Counted from the stretch's first letter, positions 48,315 to 60,919 are shown. The stretch is DNA of 64,000 bases from Glandiceps talaboti (GCF_964340395.1 NC_135568.1:19429710-19493709); one strand, 5' to 3'. Program-made: numbers and translations. The notes: a model not told the origin generated them from the sequence alone.

Positions 48315-48760
48315 TACACACTGAACCTGTTTCCACAGTGCTAAAATGTATGTAAGTATGTAAGTATGTATGTATGTATGTATGTATGTATACATATGTG
48401 TGTGTGTGAACAACTTGGAGTATATAAGAGTAATTCAGGGTGTATCAAATTAATCTTGAGTAGTGTTTTTATGCTTCACTAAATAGGTACATATAAATGT
48501 ACACACTTCCATTTTAATACATAAATGAAAGTGTAGACATTCAATATTAAAGGCGATATCAAGTGCTATCTCATGCAATGCTAAATTTTCTAACATATTA
48601 ATTTTTTTCAATGACAAAATATTTCGCGGCGCCCCCCCCTTTCAAACCATGAGAATTTTCATGGCCCCCCCCCCCCTTCAAGCTTCCCATTTTTTTCATG
48701 GCCCCCCCCCCCCCCCCCAATTTCTCCCCCCCCCCCCTGCCGTAAATTCTGTCCAGTCCC
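46983..48760. mobile_element. 1.8-kb PIF/Harbinger-like element, TAA duplication
   Basis: Ends GGGACCGGACAGAATTTACG and CGTAAATTCTGTCCAGTCCC are inverted, with TAA at 46980-46982 and 48761-48763. Subterminal CATGGCCCCCCC tracts occur near both ends in the same orientation. TG and GTAT microsatellites lie at 48282-48311 and 48350-48391. It shares end design with the elements at 32426 and 43263 but not their sequence beyond GGGA. Confidence 0.82.
47915..48148 (+). CDS. Small transposon-borne ORF, unknown
   Basis: Seventy-seven codons with a basic start (SAKSLMKKHLTPRRHLNALQ) and an acidic serine tail (SSDSSESESETQE). The tail resembles the acidic tail in the 43263 element, suggesting the C-terminal remnant of a related element gene. 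The ATG may not be the true start. No catalytic motif seen. Confidence 0.4.
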   Translation: MSIYGQKATTKVSAKSLMKKHLTPRRHLNALQYLVQIDAFDDAEEGNSLISLVLDRKKDKFCLTSSDSSESESETQE

Positions 48761-48977
48761 TAAGAATCAATCTGTTGTGTAAGCGACGGTGTTGACAAAA
48801 CAACATACACAATGTACATGATGTATGTCTCGAATGCCCGATGAGGTCACATCAATTTTTGTGTTGATTGTGTGGGGTTTAATTCATGAACAGTTCCGAC
48901 TGAAAGCCAGGCCGCAGACAAATAAGCTGTTCGCTTTTTCACGTAGGATTGATCTTAACTCTGGCAAGAAATATTCT

Positions 48978-49128
48978 TGCTGCTACGGTAGACGTTCGAG
49001 CTTTCTTCCGATAATATAAGTATAAGCGAACAAAGTTCGCAGTTCCATCCTCGATAGCAATGTTCGGTCGTACGTCGTGCATGTGCTGTATTGTATCGGA
49101 AGAACATCCGAGGTCTAGCAGATACTCG
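48978..49128. mobile_element. Palindromic MITE, copy 3 of 3
   Basis: Most diverged copy: AGACGTTCGAGCTTTCTTCC, AAGCGAACAAAGTTCGCAGT, then TATCGGAAGAACATCCGAGG and TCTAGCAGATA. Confidence 0.78.
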
Positions 49129-50407
49129 GCAAGAGATTGACTAACGTCCTCTCAACATAGTCAATACATCATTGTAGCAACCCAGTGATGGCTTCAAACT
49201 ACTTTTTATATCACTCGCCCATCAAATTTTCGAAATTTCAAAGTGTGTTCCCTATTTTCCACATATGGTTTTGCATATAAGGAATGCTATCTCGATCTCA
49301 TAGCGTTGTTCCCTCTAACGTGTATGTCGTCAACATTGACTTTTGTCAGCCAAAATATTTTATGGTACAACTTGTAAAACATTTTGTGTCTTTTAAGTTT
49401 CGATCATTTCATGTGATGAAACTTAAAAGTTCTAGGACTGTACTACAACATCATGTATTTTTTTCTGTATAAATGATGAATTACATTTGAATGAGTATTC
49501 AAGGCAGTCAAGTTTGCTATAAACTAAATTACATTTTCTACGTGTACTATGAGTCGGGTTGTTTGAATTTCCTGCTCACTGTTTACAATATGAGTCTGCA
49601 TGGTTGCGCCCACCCATTGTGAATAGATGGTACTTATCTCTGTTTTTGTTGATGTTACTTGTTTGAATGTGGCTATTTTCAAACATGTTTGATCATAAAA
49701 GCTGAACGGATTTATGCAAACGGCTATCTAAAAAAATGGAAAAGTATTGTAGATAAAAACAGAATTAAAATTATTGCAGCTAGCAAAATCATAAAGTTGA
49801 AATATCTTGCTTTCATTTATTTCCACTTCTTTATTAACAAAATTATTACAGTTTGATATTAATGTATTAATACATATTCATATCATGTGCTGAAATACTA
49901 TGTTTTGAAATTTAGTACATTTAAAATTGCCTACAAACTTATTTCAATAGGTATGCAAATCGTATGCATGGAATACATAAAAATACTGTCACTAGAGGGC
50001 GTTATACTCCAAAATTAGTGTGGGACACTGAATATTTTTGTCATGTTTTGATTTTTCAAGTCTTTGATTACACCTGTGCAATTTTGGGAGAACCTGTAGT
50101 GTCATTTGGTAATTAATAGTGAGCCTCCTTAAAGTAAAAAAAAACGTAGGACCCCATATTTGGTGATTGTGTGTGATTTTGGCAAAAAAATGTGGTTTTT
50201 GGTTAAAAAATTAAGTTGTGATACAATGCCATTGGTGTTCTTTTTTAAGAAACTTCCTGAAATTTGTGAAGAGGTAGCCAGAAAAATATTGCCACCTAAC
50301 TGAATTTCCTGTGGTCATAGATAATTTGAGTGACACACAAATGTATGGTTATTATGATTTATAAGTGTTATCATGTGTATAATGTTGAATGTTCCATTTC
50401 TTTACAG
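49129..50407. other. No gene recognised upstream of the kinesin
   Basis: Contains the dispersed repeat copy at 49605-49720. It ends with TTTCTTTACAG at 50407, which could be an acceptor for a 5'UTR exon or part of a promoter region. Confidence 0.5.
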
Positions 50408-50430
50408 TAGTATATCCAGAATGGATAGAA

Positions 50431-50454
50431 ATGACAGAACTCAAACTGAAAAAG
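50431..50454 (+). CDS. Kinesin-2 (KIF3B-like), probable start exon
   Basis: ATG at 50431 opens MTELKLKK, ending at donor GTAATT (50455) in phase 0. Joined to the 55826 exon it reads MTELKLKK-SEVVVRSQPMN, which lines up with the KIF3B N-terminus (short basic leader, then VVVRCRPMN). Possible 5'UTR begins after TTTACAG at 50407. The exon is short and the assignment depends on that junction. Confidence 0.6.
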
Positions 50455-51362
50455 GTAATTAGAAATTAAGTTGATTCAAATGTCTCCATTTAAATAATTA
50501 ACTGTTACAGTGGACAATGTGACATAAATGGAAAAAACAACATATTACAACATATCATATCAATAGAAGACTAATTACTGAAAGGTATACTTAGATTATT
50601 GATTTTGATTAATCTTTGACCTCAAGTTGATGTGACCTCAATTAACATCACCAGCAGGAAGGGAACTATCAGTTTTTATGCTTTGTCCTTTGCCAAATTG
50701 TGATTAATTGATTAATTGACCCATTAATTGCCCCAAAATGTTGCCCCTAAGGAAAATGCATTTTGTCTAAACTTTATGCAAAAAACCTGCAAATTAATGG
50801 TCTAAAATGGGATAGTGATTTTTGGTCAATTGAATTTCATGATGAGTAGACACACCAGATGCACTGTTGATGGTTTCTTTGTTCTTATAAAACAGAAATA
50901 TAGAATGTCCGATATTGATCCACAGTCAATCAGTCTTGAATGAGTATCAATTAATTCATGTTATCATATATTTATAGGATAATACATACAGGATATAGGA
51001 TATAATACATGTGTAACTCATAAAGTACACATGATAATTGTAATATTGAATTGAATTGAATTGTGTTGTGAAGGCCAGTCATTGCTCTCCATGTATCCAA
51101 TGACAGTCTTTGTTTTGGCCATTGTAGTTAACAATATCAGCATGTACATGTATACTGCAGCTTTGGTTCTCCATACAGCTGTATAGATCAAAATGATGAA
51201 GACAGGATACAAGTGTATTTTGAAACATTTTAGTCAAATTGAAACTTTATTGTCTTTATTTTTAATGTAACGATTAGAAATGATAGAAACACAGTTTAAA
51301 AAAACAGACTTTGTGAACTGTAATGAATAAAAAGATGTAGTGTCAGACTCCAACAATATTAG

Positions 51363-51485
51363 CAGGGGTGAACAAATCCACTGGTCCCGGGCCCGGGACT
51401 AGTGATGCTTTGGGGCAGACCACACACATTTTACCTTGTCTGGTCTGTTGGACCAGTACCTTACTGTTAATATCTATGTTAAAAA
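51363..51485. mobile_element. One end of the CAGGGGTGAACAAATC MITE
   Basis: CAGGGGTGAACAAATCCACT, then ACCTTGTCTGGTC and GGACCAGTACCTTACTGTTA, is the inverted counterpart of 14540-14660. The other end is missing. Confidence 0.8.
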
Positions 51486-51559
51486 ATTGTCCTAACATAC
51501 AATTTTTGGACCTGACCCACAATTTTGGAAGGGACGGGTCATAGATGACCCACACTAAA

Positions 51560-51745
51560 ATTGTATGCAAATATGTTTAGCAACATGACCACACCTATAG
51601 CAATAGCCAAATGATCATGTATATTGCATAGATAACAACAGGGTTGGATAGGCAACTGCATAATCATTCAGCAAATATCTACCATGGATCAGCATATGGG
51701 TAAATATTTTGAAAAACTGTACAGTTGTGCTATAATGCTATTGGC
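51560..51745. repeat. Interspersed TAGCAACA repeat, second locus
   Basis: ATGCAAATATGTTTAGCAAC, ACACCTATAGCAATAGCCAA and ACAGTTGTGCTATAATGCTA match units at 18640-19130 and 62640-62970. Confidence 0.75.
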
Positions 51746-51842
51746 GCTTTTTTTTATGTCCCCCAAAAATTGTATGATGACCCAGAAAACTGAAAGTTTC
51801 GGGACACTATGTCCCACTCTTAGAAAAGGCTGGCTGCAACAC

Positions 51843-52021
51843 TGTGATAGTAGATATTGGTTCCCAAGTTACTACATCAACCTTGATAGTAGACATTGGT
51901 TCCCAAGTTACTACATTAACCTTGATAGTAGACATTGGTTCCCAAGTTACTACATCAACCTTGATAGTAGACATTGGTTCCCAAGTTATTACATCAACCT
52001 GGATAGTACTATAGTAGACAT
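51843..52021. repeat. 39-bp direct repeat, 4-5 copies
   Basis: Unit GATAGTAGACATTGGTTCCC then AAGTTACTACATCAACCTT. At 13 codons it gives a false repeated ORF. Confidence 0.95.
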
Positions 52022-52350
52022 TATATTGTTAGAATGACACTGAGACTTTGAGAATATCAACAATAAACATTAGAGTGTACAATGTACATGTTTAATTGTT
52101 TAGTGAGGAAATAAAAAATGTATAGTGACTTTTAACTCTGGTGACATTCTGAATATTTGATAAGATCATGTGACTGAACTTAGCATATTTTTGAAAACAT
52201 GAGTTTGTTTTAAAGAGCAATATATGTGGTTATGATTGTTTTGCCATTTTCACTTTCTTAACCCCTCTCCCCCGGCCCGGTGACCAATGTAGAGAGTTCA
52301 GAGTTAGTTGCACATAAATATCCAACAGCAGCACAAGGTGTAGCTATTCT

Positions 52351-52722
52351 GTTGTCATGGCAACAAAGAATGTTGCTATGGTGACATTAAATTTTATCTT
52401 ACCTCAGTGAAGGCCAGTCATGTATACTTGATATTATATCAGAATGTTGATGTTTGATGAATTTTTATCTACAGTGGAAGTACATAACCTAGTGCAATAT
52501 TTAGAATTAGGTAATATTGTAATGGATATAACCATGGCAACAACAACTTTTAATCATATGTATATTTGTAAATCACAGCATTGTACATAATAAAGTTAAT
52601 GTATATTTTAATGAGTGTTACTTATACATGTGTTATAAGTTGTTTTCAAACTAACTCACCTCTATAAATGTGTAGTATTAGATCATTGACAAGAATCACT
52701 AAAAGATCGGTGCCATGGCAAC
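52351..52722. promoter_or_regulatory. Cluster of four X-box-like RFX motifs
   Basis: GTTGTCATGGCAAC (52351-52364), GTTGCTATGGTGAC (52372-52385), ATAACCATGGCAAC (52528-52541) and GGTGCCATGGCAAC (52709-52722). Each is within one or two bases of the ciliary X-box, GTNRCC-AT-RGYAAC. They lie in the first intron of a kinesin-2 gene, a ciliary motor. Binding is inferred only. Confidence 0.5.
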
Positions 52723-53049
52723 AACCACCTTTTGGTTGTCATACCAATGCCTTAAATGTTTGCTTAGTGGCAATTGTTCTTTGTGTTTCTTGGCTTATTT
52801 AATACACATGCATACACAATTCCAACCACTCAACATGATACTACTGGTATTCCTATGTGCATATATGCAAATTAGTACTAATTATTAACCCTAACATTGA
52901 TGAATGACACCACTCACATGAAAGCTGAGATGGTCAAGTATCTCAATCCAGTAAAAACTCAAAATTGAAAATTTGACCCTTAAAATCTTATTTGTGAGGC
53001 TAGCTAGCCACTTTGCTATACAACACTGTGAGTAATCATAGACTGTACT

Positions 53050-53334
53050 GTGACGACACATGATACATCAAAGGTGGACCTAGCGTTCGATACTGACGTG
53101 GCCATGGAAAATCAGACTGTCGTATTTTTCTTAAAAGAAACAAATCAAAAAGATAAAGTGACTTTGACATCCATAAATTTTGGAGTGCATACACCTAGAC
53201 AAACACGGGCATTTCCGCCCATCCATGATCAGTGGTCTCGGAGTATGAAAATTTCAGATCATTTTCGATTAGAATTCAATAATTGGGAATTAGAATGTTC
53301 CATTTTGTTCATTTCAGTGACATGTTATATTTAG
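53050..53334 (+). other. Open frame of unknown origin
   Basis: Ninety-four codons with mixed composition (VDLAFDTDVAMENQTVVFFL, FPPIHDQWSRSMKISDHFRL). It has no ATG start (it opens with GTG) and no clear splice sites. Not recognised; possibly a relic. Confidence 0.2.
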
Positions 53335-53784
53335 AAAGTAGTGTGCTGTAGGTCGACAACATGAGACAGGGTGTGTTTACATGTATACATGGCTCTGAAT
53401 TCATATGCCAAGTGGTTCCACCAGGGACATACAAACTTCATCCTAATATTTTTTTTATTGTCATTATTATATAATATTAAACCCCTTCACTTTTTTATTC
53501 TCCTGACATGTGATTTTGAAATTACTTTTATTATAGTTTGGACTCTCACAAATTGAATGCAATATGTAGAGATAAAGTTCTGAAAGGGCGCCCTCAAACA
53601 TCAGCCAGCATAGCAAAAATGAGCAGGCATAGCAAATATATGCTCAAACGGATACATTTTATTGACAATAGGACCAAAAGGCACTATTTGTGCACTGATT
53701 AGCTGGCAAACATCGATAGTTTGCTGTCCGGGAAATTAGTGCAATGACTGAAATACACCGATTGAGGGTGCTTACACCGGCATA

Positions 53785-53965
53785 AAGCGTTCACACCTAC
53801 AACTTAGTACAAGCTAATCCTTTCCTCCGGAGGATCTGCGGAGCTGAATCGACCAAAAACTCCACAGTAAAATAATCCACAGATTCTCCGGAGTCAACCA
53901 TTCACACACGCAAATTACCTCCAGAGTTAATCTAAGTCACTGATTCTGCAGAGGATATGTCCTAG
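53785..53965. mobile_element. Possible small MITE with GTTCACAC / GTGTGAAC ends
   Basis: GCGTTCACACCTAC at the left faces CTAGTGTGAACAG at the right, with internal CCTCCGGAGGATC and TTCTCCGGAG palindromic patches. Ends are short and imperfect and no duplication is clear. Confidence 0.4.
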
Positions 53966-55825
53966 TGTGAACAGACTATTAGATATTGATGTGTTATATT
54001 ATAGTACTTTGCTTTATCACATTTGTAAATATTGCCAACAAACATTGTTCAGTGATAAGAAAGATAAGAAACCCCTCTTCCTTAGTTAATGGCTCGATTC
54101 TGTAATGTTCACCAGGGTACATATGTACCCATTATCCGCCCGAATATCTCACCCACCCACCCCACCCCCCCACTCTCCCCTGGGAATTCTTGCCATCAAC
54201 TAATTGTGAGTGATCGACTTGTGACACTTCTAGATGCCAAAACGCAAACTGCTACAAACTAAACTGAATGAGAGGGTTATTCCCATATAGAGAGGTCTAC
54301 AGTGTTTGCTGTCCAAATGAGTCATCATTTTCACGAAAGAATCCCTAGACATGGGTCAATTTATGAATCATCGGTCTATAACTTTGGCAACAACCTCATG
54401 CTTTAGAAAAATTCCCATGCAGCAGCAGAAAAAGGTGACTAAGTGGAAGATTTTCCTCACAATGGGTTTTCGTTTTGCCTTATACATGGGCCGATGTTTT
54501 CAGTGTGGGCGGCACACCCATGTCTAAAATTTGTTGAAATACCCATAAATTTGGAAATTACCCTAATTTCTAATTCCTTTATTGCAGTGTATATTAGAAA
54601 ATGACTTGGCCACTTGATGTCATGCATTCACTTGTTTGGTCATAATTCTGCACATAAATGTTAAGTTTGATAATGGCACTGACTCAAACTCCCGTCTCTT
54701 CATTGAGCACACTGGTAATTTTAATGAAAATGTTTTTGAACAGGTTTGAATAATGAAATGTGATGAATGGCCTTGATTTCAAAAGAGAAATTAAAAAATG
54801 TCATCAAAAGGTTTTCTGTACTCCAATTGTTTCAGAATTAGATACTAGTAATTCAATTCACTTACTACTGGCTATGTTGTCTAGTATATTGCTGACAACA
54901 TGATAGCCTTGAAAAATGAATACGTTTTAATACCAAGGAAATGTAACCTTCTGATTTGCTGAAAAAATTTTACTCACAGTACAGTCACTCAATGAGGATA
55001 CTCAATGTAATCCTGACTTTCTACCTAGTGATAATTGTTTGTACACAAGTAAATACTGTTTGGGAAAAACAGTTATTCCATATGACTTGGGGGGGAGATG
55101 TAAAATCTAATTTTCCTCATAACATTGCACACACTGTGTCCTTACGACAAAAGTCCTAGCTTTAGTAATTAGCCCTTTAGTAGATTATCATCAAACAAGT
55201 ATGTGTTTCTAATTTAGCTTATCAATCATTCATATAATATATTCTCCAAGAATCCCAAGTGATATTGTGTTCACCTTGGAATATATTTCCTTCTTGGTAG
55301 TTTATGGCGTAAAACAAAAATTTAGCAAGACAAAAGGGGGTTTCACATGTAATCTGGTAACATGCATTAAACTTGGTGAATGTCTCAGGTATCAGAGAAA
55401 AAGTGAAAGACAAACACAGAAAGGTTATTTTTGATAAGAAGACATATAGTTCATACCAAACTATAGTCCAGTCAAAATAATTGCAACAGAAATTATTTTT
55501 AGTGCATCTTCCACAGAATTTTATGCTGAACAACATATCAAAAGTCTAGAAACATATAAGCGGTGGAACATGAGGAAAATAAGGTTTTTATTAATTCCCA
55601 ATTTTTTTCTTTTTTCTTCATTCAGCCAGAAAATACTCGTGACCAAAGGGTTGTCACTACCCGTCTAGCTACTCGAAGTGACAAAGCCCCTTAGGTCATT
55701 GTTATTTTCCTTGACTGAAGAAAGAAAAATAGTGGGGAATGACATTATAAGTACATATAATAATGACACTTTTCCTTGGTATTTATTTCTCTAATCAGAA
55801 ACATATTGATCATTTTGTTTTTCAG
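53966..55825. other. Kinesin intron, no feature
   Basis: AT-rich intron ending TTTTGTTTTTCAG at 55825. No exon recognised in it. Confidence 0.55.
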
Positions 55826-55926
55826 TCAGAAGTGGTGGTCAGAAGTCAACCAATGAACCAGGAAGAAATTGCTGCAGGACCTGAAGGAGTGATTGAAATG
55901 GACATTAACATTGGAAAACCACTCAG
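55826..55926 (+). CDS. Kinesin-2 (KIF3B-like), beta-1 exon
   Basis: Between TTTTTCAG and donor GTAAAA, phase 0 in and phase 2 out. It encodes SEVVVRSQPMNQEEIAAGPE, then GVIEMDINIGKPL. VVVR--PMN-EE is the first strand of the kinesin-2 motor, with the usual Cys replaced by Ser and the Arg by Gln (RCRPMN to RSQPMN). Kinesins normally continue with a basic loop and KTFTFD before the next helix. That segment, about 25 residues, is not found before 57354. Confidence 0.8.
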
Positions 55927-57353
55927 GTAAAAAAATGATGTTTGCAACACCATCATTTAATGTTTGAATTAGACCAATTCATATATACTCAGACAATATA
56001 ACAACCTTATGATAATATGCATATCAGTCATTTACCCATTTATGGCCAAACAAATCTCTTATGTCAACAGTGCTCAAACTGAAGATACATAACCACAACT
56101 TCACCTGGGACTACTTTGCATCTAAAGCCTTCAAACATCTTTATAAAATGAGTTGTAATCATTTGTATTGGAAAAACAGTTCACAGAGATTTATTAGACC
56201 CATACTTTAACTCTGGCAATATATTTAAGTTTTATTTGCCAGCAGTTGAGTATAACATTTACAAATTACTAGGAAGTTTGGTTTCTATGCAGGAACACTA
56301 CATCTTGTGTGCCTCATGTCTATAATTAATGTTTGTATACATCATGACTATCTAGTAACTACCCCTTGCTGTCTATGAATCTGTGAGTTTCAGGGACAAT
56401 GAGTGCTCCATACAATAGATAATCACAGAATATGTGCAATGTTTTGGCATAAAACCACCATCACTATAAAGGGGTTTATGTATGAATTCAATTGTTTCTC
56501 TGTCATTGAAGAGCTAAACGTTTCTGTTTATATTTATATGAGCATTCAGTAATGTACATGTACATGACAAATATGAGCTTCATTAAACAACAATGTATGA
56601 AATATCACTTTAAAAATGCCAACAAGTTCTGAAAATACCAGTACAATAAATGAATGATTTACAGAAAATAGAATTATAGTAAAATTCACCAATGGTTAGT
56701 TGCATCTCATCTCTTATGGTGTCAATAATTTCCATTGTGACTTCTTCCCCATGGTAAAGAAAAGAATCATCACATATCAGCTGTGGTGACCTACAGCATT
56801 AAGTACCAAATATACCACATGTAAAGATGAACATAATCAGTGTTTTTAAAGGCCAGTAAACTGGTAAAAGTTCTGAGGTTCCCGATCAATTATCAGATTT
56901 TCCCACGTGTGTCCATGGTCAACGTGAAACAACAGAAAACATGTACAAAATGTAAAATGCTTTGAAAATCATGTTTTAACTAATAAAGAAGGCAAGTTAG
57001 GTTATTTGTTGCCATCGTTGTGTCTACCTAGAGAATGATCACTACATCATGCATGCCAAACACAGGTACATGTGGACACAGCACGGTAGTGAACTTCATG
57101 CAAAAAAAAAATCGTACTGTAGGACATTGTCTAACCGTAGTTAGCTTCAGCATGTTCAGATTTTTTCTACAAAACAAAAATAGTCAGTGACGGTACCGCA
57201 CACTGCTGAACTGAGGCCAGCCACTAATCAGAACTAGTTTTACCACCGTTGATTATATGCACAAACTTCCCTTGGCTACATGTACCATCATTTAATTTGA
57301 TAGTTATAAATGTACAGACCTGAATCATTTCTCTATTTTAATGAATTTTTCAG

Positions 57354-57475
57354 CTTTATACAAAGAGGATTGTACGACGAGAGATTCCGTGATCTACTAG
57401 ACTCTGTAGAGGACTTTAATGGTACAATATCTTCATACGGACAAATTGGTACGGGCAAGATGTTTACTATGGAAG
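57354..57475 (+). CDS. Kinesin-2 (KIF3B-like), P-loop exon
   Basis: Between GAATTTTTCAG and GTAAGT, in phase with 55926 (AG plus C makes Ser) and leaving in phase 1. It encodes [20 protein letters not shown] then [16 protein letters not shown]. The kinesin P-loop is normally GQTGTGKT/S; here Thr to Ile and, more seriously, the nucleotide-contacting Thr after Lys is Met. FAYGQ is SSYGQ. ATP binding is likely impaired. Alignment to kinesin-2 is otherwise strong and free of stops. Confidence 0.9.
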
Positions 57476-58169
57476 GTAAGTTAATAAACATAAGAATTAG
57501 TTGTTGAATTAGATGATGTCAGGACCTTTCAGGAGAATATCAATCCATATGCTAATATTTTGACTTAAACTTGTACGACAGTGGAAATTGAACTTTCAGT
57601 TAAGATAGATGCAGACTAAAATTATTTTTGTGAAATGTTTGTACGGTGCTCATGGTAGAGTGGCGTTTCTAATGACTTCCATTATCTTGCAATGCACATT
57701 ATTGAGAACTTGCAACTTGTTTACACTATCCGACAACAAAAGCATCTTATCACACACTTTGTAATCTTGCACAGTAGTCAAACAATAATGGTTTTGACTT
57801 GTGTCTTTCCTAGTAAAGTTGAATGCTTGCTGTACAGTGTACAGTAGTACGTACTTCACACAAAGCAAATACTATGTACATGTACATTTATGTAAAGTCT
57901 GTATACTATGTAATGCTCCAATTCCTAGTACTTAACTTAGTTTTGTGAGTTTTTGCTTCAATCAGTTTTTATTAATAAATAACTAATTGTAAAGAGGTAA
58001 CTCTATTAATCAGAATGATTGAATAAATTTATGTGTTAAACTCCTCAAGTTTAACTTGTATTTGTCAAAATAGTTAATTGTCTAATATAATATTGAGAAC
58101 GAATACAAAATGCTCAAAATTATCTGAGCAATGGTAATTGTAAACTACATGTATGCTATCATGTTTCAG

Positions 58170-58378
58170 GTGTATGGAGTGATCCAGACCTCCAAGATTT
58201 GATTCCAGATTCCTTTGACTACATATGTACATACATATCCCATTCAGAAAATCGACAGTATTTAGTGAGAGCATCATACTTGGAGATCTATCAGGACAAG
58301 ATCAGAGATTTGCTTTCCAAAGTCCAGGAGGAACGGTTAGAATTGATAAAACGACCAGATGTTGGTGTTTATGTTATG
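58170..58378 (+). CDS. Kinesin-2 (KIF3B-like), central motor exon
   Basis: Between CATGTTTCAG and GTCAGT, phase 1 in and phase 0 out. It encodes LIPDSFDYICTYISHSENRQ, then YLVRASYLEIYQDKIRDLLS and RLELIKRPDVGVYVM. SYLEIY-E-IRDLL and RPDVGVYV are diagnostic of kinesin-2, and the YLVRASYLEIYQ wording is KIF3B-like rather than KIF3A-like. The last residue before the junction is Met where the family has Lys. Confidence 0.93.
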
Positions 58379-58850
58379 GTCAGTATTTAGAGTAATATAG
58401 TTTAACTTTTCAACTTGCAAACTGCACTAGCTGCAAGTGGGACATTATTGTTTGATATCAGGATCATGTTTGTTGATTGATTTTAGGGTACAGACCCAAA
58501 CATCAGTTTGATGGGATTCATTTTACTATCATAAATGTATACATCTACGTTACCCATAGTTTGTTCAATATTGTTGAAAGTGTATGTCACGAGTATGAAA
58601 GTCATTACTTCCAGCAAAACATCTTTAGAAAAACATTTCCTGTTTCAGCTAGTGTAGATTTAACATTGCTATTATCATGGCGTTCAAAGGTGTAAAACCA
58701 AAGTATATGTAGCTATAAAGTCATATTTATGTGTATTATTACATTATTCTTTTTAAAAAGACTTAAATTAATTGAAAAATCACAAACTTAATATTTGATG
58801 GATTTATGTAATGTTATTTGTTCTCACTGTTTTTTTTTATTTATTTACAG

Positions 58851-58930
58851 GATCTCATCTCATTTGTTACAAAAAGTGTGACAGAAATTGAACATGTGAT
58901 GAATGTAGGTAATCAGAACAGAGCTGTTGG
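58851..58930 (+). CDS. Kinesin-2 (KIF3B-like), exon before switch I
   Basis: Between TTATTTACAG and GTAAGC; phase 0 in, phase 2 out. It encodes [20 protein letters not shown] then NQNRAVG, matching the KIF3B segment leading to the switch I loop almost residue for residue. Confidence 0.93.
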
Positions 58931-59585
58931 GTAAGCAAGCTTCTTGTTATTCTCATTGAATTACAAGCATGAACTTGGTCTTTGTTGTTTCGCATTGTGT
59001 TGTCTAGAAAAATAATAATGAAGTAGTTTTTGTTAGTTGTCAAATAATAGTAAAGATCTGGGCCCATAACCTGTTGCCATCTTGTATAAGTACAAGGATA
59101 AAATATATGAATCGAGGCGATAGTATATTCAATGAGTAGCTCCTTTTATTCCTTAACAAAGGAAGCACAAGTAAAGATGCGCTAAGGATTGTGGTACATA
59201 ATAAACATGCACATAAATTACGTTTACATACCAATCATACTACAAGTTAAGTTCACAAGTTCAGTTTACTGTAACATGTTTATTAGTATGTGTTTAGCAC
59301 AACTGAACTGATAAGGTTCAGTAGTGCAAGAGGCATGGCTAAGTGTCTGTCAGTGTGGATGTGTGTAAACAACTTAAAGTCAAATACTGCTGAACAGATG
59401 AAGTTCACTAGTGCTATAGGCTTCAGTAAGTGTCTGTCTTTCTGTGTGGATGTGTGTGTAAACAACTTTAAGTCAAATTGCCATATAATATTTGGTGATT
59501 GCATTACCTTGAGAAATTGATACCCAAGATAATGCACCTACCAAATATTGTGGCAATAAGTTGAGCAGTTTTTGACTTTAACTTG

Positions 59586-59644
<59 letters not shown>

Positions 59645-59834
59645 GAAAAGGTCCTATAGGAATCATATATGAATAAATCCTATAGGATTCCTATAGGAAT
59701 TTCTATGGGATTCCCAGGGTGTTTTCAATCCTTTTCTATTGGATTCCTATAGGAATTCCCTTACAATCCTAGAGGATTCTAAATCCTAATCAAAGGATCC
59801 TAAATCCTAAAGGATTTCTATGGGAATTTCAATA

Positions 59835-60500
59835 GGATTCCTATGAGAATTCCATACAAATCCAATAGGATTCCTATGAGAATTCCATACAAATCCAATA
59901 GGATTCCTATGGGAATTCCATACAAATCCAATAGGATTCCTATGGGAATTCCATACAAATCCAATAGGATTCCTATGGGAATTCCATACAAATCCAATAG
60001 GATTCCTATGGGATTCCTTACAAATCCAATAGGATTCCTATGGGAATTCCATACAAATCCAATAGGATTCCTATGGGAATTCCATACAAATCCAATAGGA
60101 TTCCTATGAGAATTCCATACAAATCCAATAGGATTCCTATGGGAATTCCATACAAATCCAACAGGATTCCTATGGGAATTCCATACAAATGCAACAGGAT
60201 TCCTACGGGAATTCCATACAAATCCAATAGGATTCCTACGGGAATTCCATACAAATCCAATAGGATTCCTATGGGAATTCCATACAAATCCAATAGGATT
60301 CCTATGGGAATTCCATACAAATCCAATAGGATTCCTATGGGAATTCCATACAAATCCAATAGGATTCCTATGGGAATTCCATACAAATCCAACAGGATTC
60401 CTATGAGAATTCCATACAAATCCAATAGGATTCCTATGGGAATTCCATACAAATCCAACAGGATTCCTATGGGAATTCCATACAAATCCATTAGGATTCC
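59835..60500. repeat. 33-bp minisatellite, about 20 copies
   Basis: Unit contains CCAATAGGATTCCTATGGGA and ATTCCATACAAAT. Each unit is itself partly palindromic (AGGATTCC, GGGAATTCC). A degenerate AGGATTCCTATAGGAATTCC region precedes it from 59645. Divisible by three, so it is falsely open in several frames on both strands. Confidence 0.95.
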
Positions 60501-60729
60501 CTTTTGGAAACCCTTAGGATGCCATTAAGAATCTATTAGAGTAATATAAGAATCCCTGCATAATTGTTAATGGAAATCCATTGGATATCTATGCAAAATC
60601 CCCATGAACATAAACCACACATAAGACCACCACACTAAACACCATTCAACATAAAAAAAATAGATAAACAACAAGTTTTTTTAAATAATCATTAATTAAG
60701 TTAAAAAGAAGAAATCTGTTACACACACA

Positions 60730-60761
<32 letters not shown>

Positions 60762-60762
60762 G

Positions 60763-60807
<45 letters not shown>

Positions 60808-60881
60808 TACACACACACACACAGATACACACACAGACAGACACACACACACACACACACACACAGATACACACACACACA

Positions 60882-60919
<38 letters not shown>

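Noticed and set aside
55222-55536. 104-codon minus-strand frame
   Set aside because: Cys/Phe/Tyr-rich translation of AT-rich intron; no recognised domain.
59843-60528. Repeat ORFs of 88-162 codons on both strands
   Set aside because: Product of the 33-bp minisatellite; no gene signals.
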